64,000 nucleotides of DNA from an uncultured Holdemanella sp. (GTDB lineage: Bacteria; Bacillota_I; Bacilli_A; Erysipelotrichales; Erysipelotrichaceae), in the NCBI RefSeq assembly GCF_934754935.1, contig NZ_CAKVJB010000002.1, positions 1-64,000 on the forward strand. The letters are read 5' to 3'. The position numbers and the translations under genes were made by a program. The notes beneath the pieces were generated by a model. The model had not been told where the DNA came from. It saw only the letters and a program-made list of their open reading frames with translations, and did not search any database. Every line of letters begins with the position of its first letter. Positions within the stretch are counted from its first letter, which is position 1. Of this stretch, positions 43,441-51,334 are shown piece after piece.

Positions 43441-43803
43441 TCATTTCTTCGGGTTATGTAAACGTAAATCTAAACTAATTTTTATTTTCTTATCAATAAT
43501 AGCCATTTGCCTTTTATTTAACGTTGCTATCTTTTTAAATAATCTCGACTTATCAATCACTCGAATTTGTTCACACATCACCATAGATCTGTACTTCAAT
43601 CCTAGTCCATCTGGCAAAATACAATGTGTTGGAAGATGATGTTTTGTATAAATCTTAGAAGAAAGACACGCAACAATCGTAGTTGGACTATATTTATTTC
43701 CACGATTATTTTGAATAATTAATACCGGCCTAACTTTTCCTTGTTCTGATCCTGAGGCATCACTCAGATCTGCTAAATAGATTTCTCCTTTTTTCACTTT
43801 CAT
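43441..43803 (-). CDS. MazF/PemK family endoribonuclease toxin
   Basis: This 120-residue PemK/MazF-fold protein has the N-terminal VKKGEIYLADLSDASGSEQGKVRPVLIIQNN, with the conserved GSEQ(x)xxRPVLI motif, and central TTIVACLSSKI. Such toxins cleave mRNA at short sequences. No antitoxin gene is visible immediately upstream (563 bp of apparently non-coding DNA), which is unusual. It may work with a distant or unannotated antitoxin, or act as a regulator of the element. GGAG precedes the ATG. Confidence 0.87.
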   Translation of the reverse strand: MKVKKGEIYLADLSDASGSEQGKVRPVLIIQNNRGNKYSPTTIVACLSSKIYTKHHLPTHCILPDGLGLKYRSMVMCEQIRVIDKSRLFKKIATLNKRQMAIIDKKIKISLDLRLHNPKK

Positions 43804-44164
43804 TTCTATCCACTCCTATAAAATATGTAAAACCAGGACATCTCCTGGTTGATAATTAATATTAAAATATTCATCGCGTCTTCTATTTATCACCTGATTA
43901 CCCGAAAACAAAGGAATCCTATTAGACAAGATAGTTGCTAATTATCTTTCATTGGAATCTCACCAACCCATATTACGCTTGGGCCTGTCGCTAGAAGTAT
44001 CATTATCTTATATATTGTCATGGCACAATTAGCAATATTGTTTGTCATCTAAAGTATCGTCGCTCGAATTGCTTCATCATCGCGCAGTAGTGACCCAGCT
44101 CGAATATATAAGTGTTGTATCTAATAGTTGTTATGCTATTTTCAAAGACCTCTTTAAGAAGATA

Positions 44165-44212
44165 CGAGTATCCCCTTCACTAGTGAGCCGATGAAAACGG
44201 CTCAAAATTGCA
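44165..44212 (-). repeat. Repeated dyad module, copy 1
   Basis: On the minus strand: GCAATTTTGAGCCG, TTTTCAT, CGGCTC, then TGAAGGGGATAC. GAGCCG / CGGCTC form a 6-bp stem. A diverged copy in the same orientation lies at 44845-44900, just before the HTH gene. Confidence 0.6.
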
Positions 44213-44324
44213 GCTTTATAAAAAAAAAGTATATTTTTTTCTAAAACGAATAGTTTCAACATGAGTTTTCAATGAATAAGTCACTAATTTAATGCTTACA
44301 GTTACTAAAACCACTAAATCTGAG

Positions 44325-44360
44325 TATTAAAAAGCATGCAGAATCGGCTTCGATTCTGCA
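44325..44360 (-). terminator. Terminator of the HTH gene
   Basis: TGCAGAATCG / CGATTCTGCA stem with a short loop, then GCTTTTTAAT on the minus strand. Confidence 0.82.
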
Positions 44361-44366
44361 ATTCAA

Positions 44367-44816
44367 TTATTTATTTGTTTTCCTTATTTTATACGTGTAA
44401 TCTAGTTTTGCTAGTCTTCTACAAATCGTCCACTCTGGAATTCCTGTGATTTTAGATACTTCTTTTGCACAATATCCACGATACATTAAAAAAATAATCA
44501 GCTGCATCTCAAAGCCAAATTCTTCTAATAATTCTGCAAAAGTAATACTTGTTATGGAATTCAAGAAATCTCCGACAGTTCTGGGATCGTTTAATTCAGA
44601 TAAATTTGGCTGAACAACTTTTGATATTTTTTGTTCACTATCATAATCCACTTTTTCAAAAAATCTTCGATCGGAGTTAAATTGCATTCTATCAAAATCT
44701 CTCATTAAAAGAATTTTATCCATTGGCATTCCGTTCTTTTTCATAAACCTTTCATCTTTCTCCTTCCATTTCTTATACGCATTTTCAGCGCGACGGTGAT
44801 TATAGGGTTTAGCCAT
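44367..44816 (-). CDS. HTH protein of the element
   Basis: This 149-residue basic protein has a C-terminal helix-turn-helix (AKEVSKITGIPEWTICRRLAKLDY, like sigma-70 region 4) and a charged N-terminus (YNHRRAENAYKKWKEKDERF). It probably regulates element genes. I do not recognise a named family. AGGAGG lies before the ATG. Its leader holds the dyad module and a terminator-like hairpin, suggesting attenuation. Confidence 0.72.
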   Translation of the reverse strand: MAKPYNHRRAENAYKKWKEKDERFMKKNGMPMDKILLMRDFDRMQFNSDRRFFEKVDYDSEQKISKVVQPNLSELNDPRTVGDFLNSITSITFAELLEEFGFEMQLIIFLMYRGYCAKEVSKITGIPEWTICRRLAKLDYTYKIRKTNK

Positions 44817-44844
44817 TATTATTCCTCCTTTTCATAGCTAAGCT

Positions 44845-44900
44845 TCGAAGGGATATCCCTTCATAATCGAGCCGACGAAAACCGCAAAAAATTGCACAAT
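44845..44900 (-). repeat. Repeated dyad module, copy 2
   Basis: On the minus strand: GCAATTTTTTGCGGTTTTCG, TCGGCTCGATTATGAAGGG, ATATCCC. The perfect 16-bp palindrome GAAGGGATATCCCTTC occupies 44847-44862. Spaced like copy 1 (44165-44212) and lies in the leader of the HTH gene. Confidence 0.6.
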
Positions 44901-44965
44901 CGAAGAAATTTTTTAAAAAAATTTTGATTAGAAGAGTATCCCTTCTTCTAATTTGCCAAAGAATA

Positions 44966-45002
44966 TAAAAAAACAGATCCACTGTCTGAAACAAAGATCT
45001 GT
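44966..45002 (-). terminator. Terminator-like hairpin ahead of the HTH gene
   Basis: ACAGATC / GATCTGT stem followed by TTTTTTTAT on the minus strand. No minus-strand gene lies upstream, so it is best read as an attenuator in the HTH gene's leader. Confidence 0.6.
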
Positions 45003-45069
45003 ACCAATAAATTTTATTTTATAAATAATTCGGATAAAAAATAAAAATATAATATTACCAAAATAAATA

Positions 45070-45100
45070 TTGAAAAATGAACAAGTAAATGATATATAAT
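45070..45100 (+). promoter_or_regulatory. Probable promoter of the RiPP operon
   Basis: TTGAAA (45070-45075) and TATAAT (45095-45100) with a long 19-bp spacer, ending 37 bp before the maturase start. The long spacer suggests that an activator may be needed. Confidence 0.5.
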
Positions 45101-45137
45101 ATGTAAGTGGTTTCAGAAAATAAGGAGGTGCTTACAT

Positions 45138-46553
45138 ATGTTCTATCATTTATTTCAGAACAGAGATAAAAAATATATTTACGATGTTAATAGTAATTTG
45201 GTTTCTTATATATCGGATGAACTGTTCACAGATTTGCAAAAACAACATTCGTGTAACGAGCTATGTGAAAAAGAATACGAAATATTATTAGAAAAAGGAT
45301 TTTTTAAAGATTATCAATTTAAACAACTCTATAATCCTCTTTCAAAGCGAATCGAATATTTAAATGATAGAAATTTATCTTTCTTTATTTTTCAGGTGAC
45401 TCAAGGTTGTAATTTACGTTGTGCATACTGTCCTTATTCTCAATCTAATGAAAAGATAAGGCATCATAAGAACGTAAATATGACTTGGGAAGTTGCTAAA
45501 AAAGGTTTAGATTTTTATTTTCAACATTCAGTAGATTCTGATTTTATTGGAATTGGTTTCTATGGAGGAGAACCATTACTTAATTTTGAATTGGTAAATC
45601 GTATTGTAGATTATTCAAATAGATTATTTGAGGGTAAAGATATTCATTACTCAATAACAACAAATGGCACTTTGTTAACAGATGAAATCATTTCTTTTAT
45701 GGAAAAAAACAATTTTCAATTGTTAATAAGTTTAGATGGTGATAAAGATTCCACGGATAAAAATAGACATTTTGCAGGGAATGATTTGAGTGTTTTTGAT
45801 GTAGTTTTGAAAAAGATTAAAATGATTCAAGAAAAACATAAATTACTATTCAAAAAAATGACAATAAATATGGTGTTGGATCCATCTTTAAACATGGAAG
45901 TCTATGAAAAACTATTGGATAAATATCCTTTTTTAGAGAATACAAATCTATATACTGTAAAAATTGATGATTCTTATTCGGACAAGAAAAATATAATAAG
46001 TAATGATTTTATAAATTCATACAATTACAAGATATTTCTGTGCTTGTTAGAAACAATTGATAATTTTCATTTTGAAAAAGAAACCAAATTATTTGAGTCA
46101 CAAAAAAAGTTATTAAAAGATGAATTTAATAATGGAACTAGAAATAAAGTTGCAGAATATATTGAAAAGGATTTTATTACTTCAGGAATGTGTTTACCAG
46201 GTATGACAAAAACATTTGTTTCTGTAAATGGTGATTTTTATCCTTGTGAAAGAGTTAATGAAAAATTAAAAGATATGATTATTGGAAATGTGAAAGATGG
46301 ATATAATTTAAAGAATATTAACAATTTAATGCATTTTAATAGAAAATTTGGGAACAGATGCATAAATTGTTTTGCTGTTCGTGAGTGTAATTTATGTCCA
46401 GAACAGTTTGGTGTAAGTGGTCTAGAAGAGAATGAAGAAAGCTTACAAGTATGCAGAGTGCAACGAGAAAATTTCGTTCAGGCATTAAAAGATAGAATGT
46501 CATATAATGAAATACTTTCGTTAATCGATGGAGGAAAGATATATGGCAATTAA
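45138..46553 (+). CDS. ccpM: Radical SAM/SPASM peptide maturase (CcpM type)
   Basis: This 471-residue maturase is predicted to modify the Cys-containing precursor encoded at 51079. An N-terminal ~80 residues form a RiPP-recognition-like region. The radical SAM core has TQGCNLRCAYCPYSQ (CxxxCxxC, residues ~91-98) and FYGGEPLL. The C-terminal SPASM-type clusters use CLPGMTKTFVSVNGDFYPC and NRCINCFAVRECNLCPEQF plus a later CRVQ. The set maturase / TIGR04066-like / acyl-carrier-related matches the clostridial Clo7bot systems, as I recall those models. The assignment to that subfamily is from memory. AGGAGGTG precedes the ATG. Very AT-rich. Confidence 0.85.
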   Translation: MFYHLFQNRDKKYIYDVNSNLVSYISDELFTDLQKQHSCNELCEKEYEILLEKGFFKDYQFKQLYNPLSKRIEYLNDRNLSFFIFQVTQGCNLRCAYCPYSQSNEKIRHHKNVNMTWEVAKKGLDFYFQHSVDSDFIGIGFYGGEPLLNFELVNRIVDYSNRLFEGKDIHYSITTNGTLLTDEIISFMEKNNFQLLISLDGDKDSTDKNRHFAGNDLSVFDVVLKKIKMIQEKHKLLFKKMTINMVLDPSLNMEVYEKLLDKYPFLENTNLYTVKIDDSYSDKKNIISNDFINSYNYKIFLCLLETIDNFHFEKETKLFESQKKLLKDEFNNGTRNKVAEYIEKDFITSGMCLPGMTKTFVSVNGDFYPCERVNEKLKDMIIGNVKDGYNLKNINNLMHFNRKFGNRCINCFAVRECNLCPEQFGVSGLEENEESLQVCRVQRENFVQALKDRMSYNEILSLIDGGKIYGN

Positions 46554-47562
46554 AACTACATTGTTTTTCCCTTTTAATGATTATTCATTTTCACTAATTG
46601 ATTATGTAAAAAAGATAAATGGTGATTTTGTTGTTGCAAGTTGTAAAGGTACTGGACTTATTGGAAGAGACGTTGCTTATTCGGTTAATATGCCAGATAT
46701 AGGAGTAAATGTGCTAGATATTGCAGATGTTAGTTGGAATCAAATTACAGATTTTGTAATTCTTAATCCTGGTGATAATTTGGCTTTGTATAAGCAAATA
46801 AAAAAAGTATACATTTTAGCAAAGGAGAATAAGATAACTATTCACGATTTAACTGGTTATTTTGATACTAAAATAAAGCAAAAAAAAGATAATGAATCTT
46901 TTAGTCCTCGTCCAATTAGTCCAATTGAAAAACCAATTATTTATATTTCAGGAATATTTGACTCTATACATAACAGTTTGATTAGTTTGAATTTAAAATT
47001 TTATTTAAAAGAAGCAGGATATAATTCAAAAATAATGACTTATAATAAAAATTTAAAATATTCTAATGATATTATTTTTGATTCATCTTTTTTGGAAAAA
47101 CCAGAAAAACTTTATTTTACCCAATATAAATTATATGAGCAAATTAAAAGATTGGATGACGATATGAATGTTGATTTAATTATTGTTCAAGTACCCGGTG
47201 GTTTTTCGCAACTCAATAATTATGTATTTAATGATTTTGGAATTTATTTCTCTTTTCTTAATAATTTAATTCGACCTGATTATTTAATAGTGTCTTTACC
47301 TTATGATTTTATTGATAGAGATATGGTAAAAGAAATTGAAGATGTTTCTGAGTCAAAATATAATAAGAAAATTGATGCTTTTGTAGTTAATAATGGTTAT
47401 TGGCGATTTGGAGAAGGAACGACTTTATCTAGTCAACCTAAAGATACATATCTTCCGTTTAGTCTTTTAGATTCAATTAAAGAAAACGATATGTATACAA
47501 TAAATTATTCGGAACTGGTAGATAGTATTATTAATATTTTAGGAGAATATGATGATAGATAG
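46543..47562 (+). CDS. Peptide maturation system protein, TIGR04066-like
   Basis: This 339-residue protein, with no membrane segment, begins MAIKTTLFFPFNDYSFSLID and has two alpha/beta halves linked near residue 125 (SPRPISPIEKPIIYISGIFD). The second half looks like a P-loop-free nucleotide or dehydratase fold (DLIIVQVPGGFSQLNNYVF). Its position between the maturase and an acyl-carrier-related protein fits the TIGR04066 member of Clo7bot systems; its biochemical role is unknown. GGAGG 46530-46534 sets the start at 46543, overlapping the maturase gene by 11 nt. Confidence 0.7.
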   Translation: MAIKTTLFFPFNDYSFSLIDYVKKINGDFVVASCKGTGLIGRDVAYSVNMPDIGVNVLDIADVSWNQITDFVILNPGDNLALYKQIKKVYILAKENKITIHDLTGYFDTKIKQKKDNESFSPRPISPIEKPIIYISGIFDSIHNSLISLNLKFYLKEAGYNSKIMTYNKNLKYSNDIIFDSSFLEKPEKLYFTQYKLYEQIKRLDDDMNVDLIIVQVPGGFSQLNNYVFNDFGIYFSFLNNLIRPDYLIVSLPYDFIDRDMVKEIEDVSESKYNKKIDAFVVNNGYWRFGEGTTLSSQPKDTYLPFSLLDSIKENDMYTINYSELVDSIINILGEYDDR

Positions 47563-47833
47563 TTTACAAATATATGGTAAAGTTAAAGGCCTTATTAAAA
47601 CATATTATGGAATTGAAGAAAATATTATTGATAACAATTATAAAGTATCATTATTTTTAAAACCGTTTGAATTTAGCCCTATAGAGTTGGTAAAGTTATA
47701 TATTTTGATTAAGCAATCATTTAATATGGACTTTATTGAAGAGGATTTTCTAAATTATAATTTTTTGAGTATTGATTCTATCGTTGTTATGATAAAAAGA
47801 AAGTTGGATGAGAAAGATGAAAAATGTAGTTGA
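47552..47833 (+). CDS. Acyl-carrier-related protein of the RiPP system
   Basis: This ~93-residue acidic helical protein resembles acyl carrier proteins in length and helix pattern and carries NFLSIDSIVVMIKRKL, where the Ser of SIDSI could be the phosphopantetheine site (compare DSL/DSI in ACPs). It matches the small ACP-related protein (TIGR04069-type) encoded in Clo7bot cassettes. No ketosynthase is nearby, so it is probably dedicated to peptide maturation. The ATG at 47552 lies 6 nt after AGGAG; the ATG at 47549 is the alternative. Confidence 0.65.
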   Translation: MIDSLQIYGKVKGLIKTYYGIEENIIDNNYKVSLFLKPFEFSPIELVKLYILIKQSFNMDFIEEDFLNYNFLSIDSIVVMIKRKLDEKDEKCS

Positions 47834-48692
47834 GGTGAAAAATGTAGTTAAGAGTTTCAAAGATAAAATTGTATTAAATCATGTTTCTTTTAGTATGAAA
47901 CCTGGTGAAATAGTTGGCTTTGTTGGACAAAATGGTGCAGGAAAAAGCACACTAATGAAATGTATGTGTAATTTGATAAATATGGATGAAGGAACTATTT
48001 CTATATGCGGAGAAGATGTAGTTAAACAAAGGGAAAAAGCATTATCATATGTATCATGCATGATTGAAGGTCCTGGATTATTTGAAAATATGACAGGTAA
48101 AGAAAATCTGGAATTAATGGCCACTTTAAATCATGCTTCAAAAGAAAAACTGCATGAAATGATGGAGTTTACTCAGATTGGTTCTCAGCTGAAAACTAAG
48201 GCAGTATCCCAATATTCCATGGGCATGAAACAAAGAACAGGTTTAGCTGTGGCTTTAATGAAAGAACCTAAAGTATTATTACTAGATGAACCAATGAATG
48301 GACTGGATGCTACGGGGATTCAAGGCTTACGTGAAGAATTGATACGCTTGGCCAAGGAAAAGAATGTAGCTTTACTAATTTCAAGTCATCAGTTAGGTGA
48401 AATTGAAAAGATGGCAGATCGAATCATAGGTATCCATTTTGGGAAAATCAAAGAGATTTCCATGGAAGAAAAAGAAAATGTATATGTATTAGAAACGGAT
48501 AGAAAAATACCAGATCAATCAGACTTGCAAATCATAGAACAAACAGGAAATACCTATAAATTGGAAGTGAATTCTGTTATGGAAGTACTTTCGAATTTGG
48601 AAAAGCAAGGGGTTCAAGTGAAGAATATTACTCAAATACACAAAACATTAGAAGATGTATACAACGAGTTTATTCAAGAGGCATCATTATGA
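47817..48692 (+). CDS. ABC transporter ATP-binding protein (export or immunity)
   Basis: This ~291-residue ATPase has Walker A GQNGAGKST, signature YSMGMKQRTGLA, Walker B VLLLDEPMNGLD and H-loop SSHQ. It is of the bacitracin/lantibiotic-immunity class, working with the two permeases that follow. The start is ambiguous (47808 or 47817); both overlap the previous gene. An 18-bp tandem duplication (47818-47853) repeats KNVV at the N-terminus. Base composition is less AT-rich than the preceding genes. Confidence 0.9.
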   Translation: MKNVVEVKNVVKSFKDKIVLNHVSFSMKPGEIVGFVGQNGAGKSTLMKCMCNLINMDEGTISICGEDVVKQREKALSYVSCMIEGPGLFENMTGKENLELMATLNHASKEKLHEMMEFTQIGSQLKTKAVSQYSMGMKQRTGLAVALMKEPKVLLLDEPMNGLDATGIQGLREELIRLAKEKNVALLISSHQLGEIEKMADRIIGIHFGKIKEISMEEKENVYVLETDRKIPDQSDLQIIEQTGNTYKLEVNSVMEVLSNLEKQGVQVKNITQIHKTLEDVYNEFIQEASL

Positions 48693-49762
48693 TGTACGAA
48701 CTTAAAAAGTTTATCTTTAATAAACGAAATGTCGGTGTATTTGGATTTCTAGTATTCTTTCTCGTTTGTTTTATAGGTTACAACGTTTATATGGATAAAC
48801 ACTATAATGAATCTCAAATCAAAATCTACCAAAAGGCCTATCGAATTTCTGAAAACAGAATGGATGAAGCAGGAAGTGAAGAAGAGTCTGAATTTTGGAA
48901 AAAGGTGTATCGCAATGCGAGTGGTCTGATCCACTTTTACTACAACAGTGAAAATAAAACAGATGAATTTATAGAATCAAAATTGAGCTGGAATCATTTG
49001 ATGCTGCAGGCAAATAATGAGGGGTATATCATCAATGATTTTGAGAAAAGAGATGTTCAAACTTTGCAGAATGAAACAAAGCAGTTGAAATATCTAAAGA
49101 AGAATCATATTGAAATGTTGAATAGTCCATATGAACCTAATACTTTTAATATATTCAATGAACTGTTTAATCAAAAACTGTATTTAGTTGTCATGTTGAT
49201 CCTATGCATATTATTATGCGATATATTCGGTTTGGAAATGGAAAGTGGGTTTTATAAAAACTTATATGTTTCAAGAATTTCAAAGCAAAAAATACTGTTG
49301 AATAAGATGAAGTTTTCATTGGTTGCAGCTGTTTTTTTGATAATAGTGATGTTTTTGATTATCGTTCTTTCTGGATTGATTTTTGGAATTGGAAATTGTG
49401 ATTATCCATACTTTTACTTTAATCAGATGTATACAGTGAAAGAGATTGTTGCAAAAAGTATTATTCTATTAGTTATAGAAAGTGTATTTGTGGTAGGTAT
49501 ATCTGCATTGTTATTTACATTCAGTTTAAATAATGGATTTATTGTAGCTGTAAATCTAATTCTATACGCACTTTTCTTTGTCCTAGGAAATGTAACAGGC
49601 TATTCTAGATTCTTTGTGTATATTCCGTTTTTACATATTGATTTTGTGAACCTGATTATCCATAAGCAGGTTGTCCTGGCTGCTATTATAAGCTTGGTGT
49701 ATTTTCTGTCTTGTAGTTTGATTTCATTACAATGTTTTAAAAAAAGAGAGCTGGTGAGATAA
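48689..49762 (+). CDS. ABC transporter permease, first
   Basis: This 357-residue ABC-2-type permease has a first membrane helix at about 13-32 (VGVFGFLVFFLVCFIGYNVYM), a ~140-residue external loop and five further helices from about 155 on. It overlaps the ATPase gene by 4 nt and is followed directly by a second permease. Together they probably export the mature peptide or protect the producer. Confidence 0.82.
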   Translation: MMYELKKFIFNKRNVGVFGFLVFFLVCFIGYNVYMDKHYNESQIKIYQKAYRISENRMDEAGSEEESEFWKKVYRNASGLIHFYYNSENKTDEFIESKLSWNHLMLQANNEGYIINDFEKRDVQTLQNETKQLKYLKKNHIEMLNSPYEPNTFNIFNELFNQKLYLVVMLILCILLCDIFGLEMESGFYKNLYVSRISKQKILLNKMKFSLVAAVFLIIVMFLIIVLSGLIFGIGNCDYPYFYFNQMYTVKEIVAKSIILLVIESVFVVGISALLFTFSLNNGFIVAVNLILYALFFVLGNVTGYSRFFVYIPFLHIDFVNLIIHKQVVLAAIISLVYFLSCSLISLQCFKKRELVR

Positions 49763-51046
49763 ATGTGGACTTATGTGCTTTTCAATATCAAATCTAATTT
49801 AAAAAGGAAAGAAAATCTGATTCTAATTGTACTATTCATCATTTGTGAGATTGCTTTGTTGTTTATTTTGAATACAAAATCATTTACGGAAAGTCCATAT
49901 CAAACATCACTAGGCATTAGTATAGCAAGTGTTTCACAAAAGAATGATCCCAAACTTTACCAAGAATTCATGGATGAAGTAAATTTGATACGTCAGACCA
50001 TTGATAAGGGTGAGCAGGATGGAAAAGAAAAAAATTGGAAGTCATATTGTGAATATAAAGTAAAGGTGAGTGTGTTAGAAGCACAGTGGTATATGGTGAC
50101 TTCGAACATGCCTAATGATTCCTATTTTGAACATGCAGATGTTCTAGAAGAATTAAGGAAGGAATATGGATTACCTGATTTGTCGCAATACGAGAAATTA
50201 ATTGTACAAAAATCAAATGATATTAATTTATATTTTTGTTCAATGCAGCAGGCTCGTTACTTTGACTACTTGCTAAAACATGATCTTACTCCAATAACAT
50301 ATTCATATGTGGATGCATCCAGTGTTTCACTACAGATAGCTCGATATATATTGCCTGTAGTTTTACCTTTGCTGGTTGGACTTCTATTGTTTCAACAAAA
50401 AGAAAGACGAGCAAAGACAGAAAAAACAATTCTAACTATTTCTGGAGTAAAGAAAAAATATGTAAGATGGAATTTAATTTCTGACGTGCTTTTTGTTCTG
50501 TTGGTTGTTTTCTTGCCTATTTTAGTTTATATGATAGTTCTTGTACCTTTTAAAGGTGTATCGAATCTGATCTATCCGGTTTTATATTATAAGCCAGGAT
50601 TTACTGGTTTTCATTATTGGGATACACAAGGATTGGATCATATTGAGCTTGTGGCAAGTGGACTAACGAATATGAGTGTCAATCAGTTTACAACACCAGG
50701 AATGGAATTGATGCCATTGTGGCAATGTACACTATTTGTAGCATTTGGACTTGTGCTGTCTACAACGTTTTATGTCCTATTCATAACTGTATTATCTAAA
50801 CTTATGAAAAACAAATACTTATCTTTGCTTGTATTTTTAGTTGTCTTGGGTCTTTGTTCTTTTGCATCGCCATTAGGAAACATGCAGAAGATCAATACAT
50901 TCAATCCAATGTCATACAGAGATTTTGGAATGAACCTATTAGGTACTAGTTATTTTGGATATTTTGCGGGAGTTGTAATTATTGGACTATATAGTGTGAT
51001 TTTGTATTTAGTTTTGAAGTGGTGTGCTAAGAAAGTGCACGCTTGA
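49763..51046 (+). CDS. ABC transporter permease, second
   Basis: This 427-residue permease has the same layout (helix at about 20-38, a large external loop to ~190, then six helices; LPVVLPLLVGLLLFQQKERRAKTEKTI). The start codon follows the previous stop at once. The unequal external loops of the two permeases could sense or bind the peptide. The precursor gene follows after 32 nt. Confidence 0.82.
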   Translation: MWTYVLFNIKSNLKRKENLILIVLFIICEIALLFILNTKSFTESPYQTSLGISIASVSQKNDPKLYQEFMDEVNLIRQTIDKGEQDGKEKNWKSYCEYKVKVSVLEAQWYMVTSNMPNDSYFEHADVLEELRKEYGLPDLSQYEKLIVQKSNDINLYFCSMQQARYFDYLLKHDLTPITYSYVDASSVSLQIARYILPVVLPLLVGLLLFQQKERRAKTEKTILTISGVKKKYVRWNLISDVLFVLLVVFLPILVYMIVLVPFKGVSNLIYPVLYYKPGFTGFHYWDTQGLDHIELVASGLTNMSVNQFTTPGMELMPLWQCTLFVAFGLVLSTTFYVLFITVLSKLMKNKYLSLLVFLVVLGLCSFASPLGNMQKINTFNPMSYRDFGMNLLGTSYFGYFAGVVIIGLYSVILYLVLKWCAKKVHA

Positions 51047-51078
51047 CATATCATGGAAAATAGAAAGGAGACAGCAAG

Positions 51079-51264
51079 ATGATCAAGTTAAAGAAAACTG
51101 TAATCGGAAAAAGTACATTGTCTAGTGTTCAACCTAGAGCTTGCGCATGCCGAAACGTTTGCACAGGTGATGCAACTACAAGACCTGGTCAATGGATTAG
51201 AAAAGATCAAAATGATTATATGCGTAATACAGCTAGTGCTGCTGGTGCAGTAACACCAAGATAA
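51079..51264 (+). CDS. RiPP precursor peptide, Cys-containing (Clo7bot-like)
   Basis: This 61-residue peptide has GGAG 9 nt before the ATG. The basic leader (MIKLKKTVIGKSTLSSVQPR) is followed by a core with only three cysteines, CACRNVC (residues 22, 24 and 28), then an Arg/Asn/Thr/Ala-rich tail ending SAAGAVTPR. The position after the export genes and before the ABC exporter, and the maturase upstream, identify it as the substrate. Known Clo7bot precursors, as I recall, have denser Cys-x-Cys cores; this one is unusual in its long Cys-free tail. No double-glycine cleavage site is visible. Confidence 0.72.
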   Translation: MIKLKKTVIGKSTLSSVQPRACACRNVCTGDATTRPGQWIRKDQNDYMRNTASAAGAVTPR

Positions 51265-51275
51265 CATTAAGTTAT

Positions 51276-51304
51276 AAGCAGTTATTCACGGTGAATAACT
51301 GCTT
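51276..51304 (+). promoter_or_regulatory. Hairpin after the precursor gene
   Basis: A 13-bp perfect stem, AAGCAGTTATTCA / TGAATAACTGCTT, with a 3-nt loop lies 12 nt after the precursor stop. There is no T run, so it is likely a processing or stabilising hairpin that raises precursor mRNA relative to the downstream exporter. Confidence 0.7.
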
Positions 51305-51334
51305 ACTTGATTGGATAGAATGGATGGAATATAT

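Larger units (their letters stand above)
43804..44366. other. 563-bp non-coding segment of the element
   Basis: No convincing frame is present. It contains: a hairpin AACCAGGA / TCCTGGTT at 43831-43850, which in the minus-strand leader of the toxin gene may attenuate; a G+C-richer patch at 43960-44110 with several short dyads that I cannot identify; the repeated dyad module at 44165-44212; and a terminator at 44325-44360. An origin of transfer or regulatory RNA is possible but unsupported. Confidence 0.5.

Noticed and set aside
43804..44366. Origin of transfer or known ribozyme
   Set aside because: Short dyads are present, but there is no nic-site consensus or ribozyme core that I can identify, and no relaxase gene is adjacent.
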